This document shows, one piece after another, positions 59,919 to 64,000 of a stretch of DNA of 64,000 nucleotides (position 1 is the first letter of the stretch; the number at the start of each line of letters is the position of its first letter). Where the stretch lies: positions 2,666,001-2,730,000 of the forward strand of contig CP126124.1 of NCBI GenBank assembly GCA_030123545.1. Reading direction: 5' to 3'. The translations under genes and the position numbers were made by a program. The stretch is from Burkholderiaceae bacterium (GTDB lineage: Bacteria > Pseudomonadota > Gammaproteobacteria > Burkholderiales > Burkholderiaceae_C). Under the pieces are notes generated by a model that did no database searches, was not told where the DNA came from, and saw nothing but the letters and a program-made list of their open reading frames with translations.

Positions 59919-60415
59919 GGCTTCTTCCCCTTCGGTTCTTCCCAGGGCAGGTCGTCCTCCAGGTCCGCGAACGGATTGGCGGCATCGGGTGCCAGCGGAT
60001 CGGGCGCAGGGGTCATCCCCCGCACAGGCGGGTATTTGGTGGCCTCGTGGTGCGCGACCATCGCGTCCGACCAGCAGGTGACGATGGCGTCGATTACCCG
60101 CAGGGCCTCGGCTTCGGAGTAATCGCCCAGCGGCTTGGTGAAGCCGATCTCGTCGGCTGCCTCGCCGAAGGCCTTGAGGCAATGACGCATTGCGGTCAGT
60201 TCGACATCAGACGGATCAATCATGGCGACCTCCGTCCTGTCGATGCGACCTTCCTTGGCCCGCTGCCAGTTGCCGTACAGCGCGTGAAATGCGTCCTGGC
60301 AGCGACGGGAACAGAACACCCAGTCGATGGGATAGCGCCGGGGATCGCCCACACCGTGGCGGTTGTCGGTGTGGCCGTAGCCCCGGGCCTGTCGTTTGCA
60401 GACCCAGCATTTCAC
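59915..60415 (-). CDS. DUF6511-like phage protein with zinc-binding N terminus
   Basis: 166 aa. CWVCKRQARGYGHTDNRHGV and FCSRRCQDAFHALYGNW give a four-Cys zinc ribbon, followed by a helical acidic tail (PFADLEDDLPWEEPKGKK). The N terminus matches what I remember of DUF6511. Coupled to the nuclease and P63C genes by ATGA overlaps. Function unknown. Confidence 0.7.
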   Translation of the reverse strand: MKCWVCKRQARGYGHTDNRHGVGDPRRYPIDWVFCSRRCQDAFHALYGNWQRAKEGRIDRTEVAMIDPSDVELTAMRHCLKAFGEAADEIGFTKPLGDYSEAEALRVIDAIVTCWSDAMVAHHEATKYPPVRGMTPAPDPLAPDAANPFADLEDDLPWEEPKGKKP

Positions 60416-61266
60416 GCCCCCTCCTCGATTTCATCGAGCAGCAGGCCCAACTGCAGGGCAGCGCCAGCAAAGGCGGCCTCGCAGCGGCGCTTGAAGTCGG
60501 GATAGCTCATCGAGCTGCGCGCAATCGCCGTGACCGCGTGAATCTGCGATTCCAAATGCGCGAGTCCCTGATCGGACAGCCACTGGTGGTGCTTCTGCGA
60601 GATGCCCTTGCGATTGCGGATCTCGCCCAGCAAGTCTTCTGGCAGCACCGGCCCGTAGACCCAGCGCAGCGTGATCTGGCCGACGACGTGCGGAGGGTTC
60701 TGGTCGTGGCCCTGGTACTTCCAGCCGAACAACCGATAGATGGCGCGGTAGTAGTCCGGGTGGAAGCGGCGCTCCCACGATGCGCAGGACTGGCGCAGCA
60801 ACTTGGAGATCAGCTCCTGCAGCGCATCCGGTGCGCGGTGGTGCTGGTAGCCAGTGGCCTCGTCGATCAGAGCGACCTCGCCGGTGGTGGCAAGAGCGCG
60901 CATGATCGTCAGGCAGTTACCGACGATGCCCTGGCGTGCGCGGTGCAGCGTGCCTGCAATGGCTGCGTCCACCACGGAGGTGGCCACGTCCGCGATGATG
61001 CCTGCAGGGAAGAACTGGGTCTGGCGTCCCGATGGCAGCAAAATCGGCCCGGATGATTTATCCAATAGAGACAATGAGTTAGGTGCAATTTCAGCCAGAA
61101 AACGGGCGAAACGGCCACCCTTGTGCGATTCGTGAAAACCGAGCAGCTTGGCCAGTTCCTTGCGGACGTAGCCGCGCTCGCCGGTGGTGAGCACGACCGC
61201 CTCGCAGTCGAGATCGCCGAAATGGACGACGCCGTAGTGGCTGGCAGTGAGCATGGATGCGTTCAT
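60412..61266 (-). CDS. P63C-domain phage protein
   Basis: 284 aa. N-terminal DNA-interaction-like part (ELAKLLGFHESHKGGRFARF, VDAAIAGTLHRARQGIVGNC). The C-terminal P63C domain is RRFHPDYYRAIYRLFGWKYQ, HVVGQITLRWVYGPVLPEDL. Start MNASMLTAS has GGGAGG. The family occurs in prophages and near transcription regulators; role unknown. Confidence 0.75.
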   Translation of the reverse strand: MNASMLTASHYGVVHFGDLDCEAVVLTTGERGYVRKELAKLLGFHESHKGGRFARFLAEIAPNSLSLLDKSSGPILLPSGRQTQFFPAGIIADVATSVVDAAIAGTLHRARQGIVGNCLTIMRALATTGEVALIDEATGYQHHRAPDALQELISKLLRQSCASWERRFHPDYYRAIYRLFGWKYQGHDQNPPHVVGQITLRWVYGPVLPEDLLGEIRNRKGISQKHHQWLSDQGLAHLESQIHAVTAIARSSMSYPDFKRRCEAAFAGAALQLGLLLDEIEEGA

Positions 61267-61277
61267 GGCCACCTCCC

Positions 61278-61901
61278 TCACTGCGCCCACGACGGTTTGC
61301 CCGTCACGGGTGCGCGTTGCTGAGCCGGGGTCTGGTACGCGGGTGCTACCTGCGCTGGTGCACCGGAAGTGCCGCCGCCTGCAGCCTTGGTCGGCACGCC
61401 CATCAACTTTGCGTAGTCGGGGTGGTCGGGTTCGACCGCTACTTTGACCACGTTGCGGTCCTGGCCCTTGCCGTCCTTCTCGATGTCGACGCGGGCGAGG
61501 AACTCCAGGCCATCCAGTTCGTGGAAGCCTTGAATGCGGCGCGCAGAAGAAGCCTGTGGGCTGTTGTCCTGCGGGTGGACGTTGCGGGCGCTGTTGAGCG
61601 CCGCGCGAATGAAGCTGCGTCCCATCTGGCCCCAGGTTGGCCCCTTCTTGGAGTGCAGACCGATGTTCGACCACATCTTGCGTTTGGCGTGGTCGCCAGC
61701 GGTGACCACGAATTCGGCGGCGAGGTAGATCGAGCCGGTCTCGAAAGACTCGGTGGCGTAGCCACCGCCCCAGCCCTGCGACGGGTCGTCGTAACCACCG
61801 GGCTTGAGGGTCATGCGCACCGGGACAACGGTGCCCTTGGGGATCAGATCAAAGCCGGATTGCTGGGCGTCGGCGTCGTTGAAGTCATTCCATGCGGTCA
61901 T
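61278..61901 (-). CDS. possible single-strand DNA-binding protein of the recombination operon
   Basis: 207 aa. MTAWNDFNDADAQQSGFDLI, MWSNIGLHSKKGPTWGQMGR and FHELDGLEFLARVDIEKDG show a beta-rich core; the C-terminal part is Ala/Pro/Gly-rich and ends KPSWAQ, like a flexible SSB tail without the usual acidic end. It lies between the ATPase and P63C genes. SSB-like role is inferred from composition and place. Confidence 0.6.
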   Translation of the reverse strand: MTAWNDFNDADAQQSGFDLIPKGTVVPVRMTLKPGGYDDPSQGWGGGYATESFETGSIYLAAEFVVTAGDHAKRKMWSNIGLHSKKGPTWGQMGRSFIRAALNSARNVHPQDNSPQASSARRIQGFHELDGLEFLARVDIEKDGKGQDRNVVKVAVEPDHPDYAKLMGVPTKAAGGGTSGAPAQVAPAYQTPAQQRAPVTGKPSWAQ

Positions 61902-61906
61902 TGCGA

Positions 61907-62755
61907 TTACTCCTGAGATTCGATGTGTGCGGGGGTGGCGGCGCTGGCAGGCGCGGCGGAAGCGCCTGCGCACTTGGCGATCAGCGCGCCGAGATGCGGC
62001 GGCTCCAGCAGGTCGAGGCGACCGCTGCGGTCTTTGGCCGGAAAGCCGTAGGGATTGACGGTGTGGGTGACGAAGGCGCGGTAGGTGCTGCCGTCCTCGG
62101 CCTTGATCTCGGCCAGCGTCACGACCTCATCGACGATGCCGATGAGCGCGCCGACGGTTTGCTTGCCCTCGATCTGAGGCACAAACACATTGCGGTTGTA
62201 GTCATCGAGCTTTTCGTCGAGGATCGACACGAACACCACGTTCTTGCCGCGTGCGTGCTGCAAGTGGGTCAATGCGCTGATCATTTCCTGGCCGAGCAGG
62301 CCATAGGCCGCGCGCAGGTCAGGCTTGCCGGAGCGGTCGCTGACGGCACCCGGCTGCGTCTTGCACCACGCGAAGCACTGGCGGGACAGCTGGGTGATCG
62401 AATCGAGAAAGAAGGTCTGGTAGCGGTCGAGTTGCGCCGGGTCACCAAACTTCTCGATGACGTGGTCGTAGTGCGCCTGCGAGAAAGCGCTCTCAGGCGG
62501 CAGCGACTTGTCCGGGCCCGCGAGGAATACGAAGAAGTCGCGGCTCTCCGGCCACGAAGCCGGGCGGATGGTGTCGCCCGGCCAGTCGGCCACCGCCAAG
62601 TCACCGGCCTCGATGTCGAGGAACAGCGTGGTGGCCGGGTCGAGGTTTTTGAGCTGCGTGGTTTTGCCGATGCCGGACTTGCCCAGCATCAGCAGCTTCA
62701 CGCCCTTGCGCTCGGCCATCCGCTCGACGGCGGACACAATGGGGAGCTTTTTCAT
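61907..62755 (-). CDS. AAA/RecA-like ATPase (Sak4/AAA_24-like)
   Basis: 282 aa. Walker A LLMLGKSGIGKTTQLKNL near residue 20, Walker B-like TLFLDIEAGDL, and QTFFLDSITQLSRQCF. Many phages with an SSB and an exonuclease carry such RecA-like ATPase for strand annealing (Sak4 type). The stop is near the SSB-like start, the start overlaps the upstream gene by 4 bp. Confidence 0.82.
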   Translation of the reverse strand: MKKLPIVSAVERMAERKGVKLLMLGKSGIGKTTQLKNLDPATTLFLDIEAGDLAVADWPGDTIRPASWPESRDFFVFLAGPDKSLPPESAFSQAHYDHVIEKFGDPAQLDRYQTFFLDSITQLSRQCFAWCKTQPGAVSDRSGKPDLRAAYGLLGQEMISALTHLQHARGKNVVFVSILDEKLDDYNRNVFVPQIEGKQTVGALIGIVDEVVTLAEIKAEDGSTYRAFVTHTVNPYGFPAKDRSGRLDLLEPPHLGALIAKCAGASAAPASAATPAHIESQE

Positions 62756-63234
62756 GCGGCACCCCCATCGAGCGTCAGGGTGATGGTCGGCTTGCCTTCC
62801 TCGACCGTGCGCGCAGCGGCGAACTGCTCCTGCAGCGCGGTGGGCCAGTTGGTGTAGCGGGACTCGGACACCGACAACTTGATGTCGATGTAGTCCTCGA
62901 CCTTGTCGCCCGAGGCGACGATGCGCTCGGCCATCTCCTTGAGGATGGTCTGGCTCCAGGTCACCTTCTTGGGCAGCTCGTACTTGACGTGCAGCGCACC
63001 GTCGCTGACGTGGGCGGTTCCGAAGTCGCGGCCGGAGTCACGCAGTGCATTTCGGGCCTGCTCGCCATAGCGCTGGAGCTTGGCGGCATCCAGCTTGACG
63101 CGCAGCTGCTTGAGGTAGGCAGTGGCCTCGTCGACATTGCGTTCGGCAGCGACGAAATCGGTGATCGGCAACGCCACCAACTGGGCGGTGCTCATGGCAG
63201 CGAGGTCGGCGGGAAAGATGGTCAGATCGCTCAT
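62752..63234 (-). CDS. early phage protein of unknown function
   Basis: 160 aa. Helical N terminus (NVDEATAYLKQLRVKLDAAK) and a beta-rich C-terminal half (SDGALHVKYELPKKVTWSQT, DYIDIKLSVSESRYTNWPTA). Start MSDLTIF follows GAGGAGCGC. In this operon position a nuclease partner or anti-defence role is possible, not shown. Confidence 0.65.
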   Translation of the reverse strand: MSDLTIFPADLAAMSTAQLVALPITDFVAAERNVDEATAYLKQLRVKLDAAKLQRYGEQARNALRDSGRDFGTAHVSDGALHVKYELPKKVTWSQTILKEMAERIVASGDKVEDYIDIKLSVSESRYTNWPTALQEQFAAARTVEEGKPTITLTLDGGAA

Positions 63235-63245
63235 GGCCGCGCTCC

Positions 63246-63503
63246 TCACTGGTATGCACGAGTGAAGGTCGAGTGCCGCGAAACGCGACGCTCGAAGGCT
63301 TCGACTTCGGAGATCAGGTAGGTGACGCGGGCACCGAGCTTGCAGAAGACCGGGCCGAGCTGTTCCTGCCGCCAGCGGCGCAGGGTCTTGACGGAAAGCC
63401 CCCAGCGGATGGCCAGCTCGTTTTCGTCAAGTGCGATGCGCTGTGGCGCACCGGTTTTGGCCGGGATCGGGCCAGATGTTGCGTTGGTGAAGTGGGTTTG
63501 CAT
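63246..63503 (-). CDS. HTH DNA-binding protein (AlpA/excisionase-like)
   Basis: 85 aa. ELAIRWGLSVKTLRRWRQEQ then LGARVTYLISEVEAFERRV is an AlpA-like winged helix. ATG 63503 follows AGGAGG at the right distance, so the N-terminal extension in the same frame is not used. Probably a regulator of the early operon. TTTATGGG repeats lie directly upstream. Confidence 0.75.
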   Translation of the reverse strand: MQTHFTNATSGPIPAKTGAPQRIALDENELAIRWGLSVKTLRRWRQEQLGPVFCKLGARVTYLISEVEAFERRVSRHSTFTRAYQ

Positions 63504-63552
63504 TTCGATGTGCCTCCTGTATGAAATGGGCACATCGCAGTCTCCGCACGGG

Positions 63553-63595
63553 TTTATGGGCCGTGTCTGGTTCGATTTATGGGTGCGTTTATGTG
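63553..63595. repeat. TTTATGGG/TTTATGTG repeats upstream of HTH gene
   Basis: TTTATGGG at 63553-63560 and 63576-63583 and TTTATGTG at 63588-63595, all in the same orientation, between the HTH gene and the partial gene at the right edge. Likely operator sites of the HTH protein or another early regulator. Confidence 0.4.
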
Positions 63596-64000
63596 TTGCG
63601 CCTCACCCGGTATTTCCCGCGCGAAACCAGCTCAATCACCTCCTCACGCGCAACCTTGTCGCCGAAGGCATCGTCGAAGGATTGGAAGCCGGTGTTGACG
63701 GTGACGGCACCATTCACCTCTTTCCACGACATCACGGGCGGGGCACTTCCTTCGGTCCCCCACATCAGCTTGATGATCTTGGCGCGCGCTTCGGTGAGAT
63801 CAATGGACGACTCCATGTGCGGGAGCTTGAGTCGCTTGCCACTGAAGAACTGCGCCGGCTCCGGCTCACCCACGTGGGTTGCGTAGCCGCGCAGGACACG
63901 ATCAAAGGCGTCGGTGTCGAACGCATCTGCTCCATCGGCCATGCGCACGAACTCATCGAGGCCGCGCAGCGTGTGGTCACGGGGTAGCGAGGCATTGGTT
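63589..64000 (-). CDS. phage protein, C-terminal part (truncated at window edge)
   Basis: The frame is open from the right edge to a stop at 63589. Visible part: LRGLDEFVRMADGADAFDTD, YATHVGEPEPAQFFSGKRLK, MWGTEGSAPPVMSWKEVNGA. It ends KVAREEVIELVSRGKYRVRR. Family not recognised. Its N-terminal portion, and any integrase or repressor genes, lie outside the window. Confidence 0.65.
   Translation of the reverse strand, partial: TNASLPRDHTLRGLDEFVRMADGADAFDTDAFDRVLRGYATHVGEPEPAQFFSGKRLKLPHMESSIDLTEARAKIIKLMWGTEGSAPPVMSWKEVNGAVTVNTGFQSFDDAFGDKVAREEVIELVSRGKYRVRRNT

Noticed and set aside
60412..61674. Longer start for the P63C protein
   Set aside because: The extra N-terminal 136 residues run opposite and across the SSB-like gene and are Arg/Gly/Pro-rich; the start at 61266 has GGGAGG at the right distance.

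Overview
The window is GC-rich DNA with the codon habits and gene content of a betaproteobacterium, most likely from the Burkholderiales. Evidence is the MnmD-type tRNA methyltransferase, several LysR regulators, a QseBC/PmrAB-like two-component system, FMN azoreductase, and an ssrA T-arm fragment that resembles betaproteobacterial tmRNA as I remember it. It has three parts.

(1) Positions 1-15.5 kb are ordinary chromosome. They carry a truncated LysR gene, a tyrosine phosphatase, a TDT/SLAC1-type transporter, a hemerythrin, an SRPBCC protein and a two-component system divergent from a PepSY protein plus cytochrome b561. Next comes a five-gene minus-strand operon (10.6-11.7 kb back to 7.2 kb): purine/BMP-type binding protein, a protein with only a Rieske centre, an oxygenase with only the mononuclear-iron site, a GST-like protein and glutathione-dependent formaldehyde dehydrogenase. 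This set resembles the NdmC/NdmE/FrmA part of bacterial N-demethylation clusters, with the Rieske and catalytic functions split over two polypeptides. A divergent LysR regulator, MnmD and a LysR/azoreductase pair complete this part.

(2) At 15.44-15.53 kb there is a transcription terminator and the degenerate 3' end of an ssrA-like RNA gene on the minus strand. It looks like the displaced end of an attachment site. Immediately beyond it (15.76-26.44 kb) lies a tightly packed island on the plus strand: HTH protein, SNF2 helicase, AIPR-family protein, type III-like Mod methyltransferase, Res helicase-nuclease and an unknown 276-aa protein. A convergent DUF488 protein overlaps its end. I read it as a composite anti-phage defence locus, and it is the best candidate here for an undescribed system.

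(3) From 26.5 kb to the right edge is a prophage on the minus strand, truncated by the window edge. Read right to left it has early recombination/replication genes (AAA ATPase, Cas4-like nuclease, P4-type primase-helicase, RuvC-like resolvase), a regulatory gap at 55.1-55.4 kb and two ParB-domain DNA methyltransferases. A lambda-type packaging and head module (terminase, gpW, portal, protease with nested scaffold, gpD, gpE) comes next. It is followed by a siphovirus tail module with a programmed -1 frameshift, and lysis genes with nested Rz/Rz1. Three plus-strand accessory genes (51.1-52.4 kb) each follow a copy of the same leader, two of which fold into hairpins. No integrase is visible. If the ssrA fragment is the left att site, the defence island is cargo at the end of one element of more than 48 kb.
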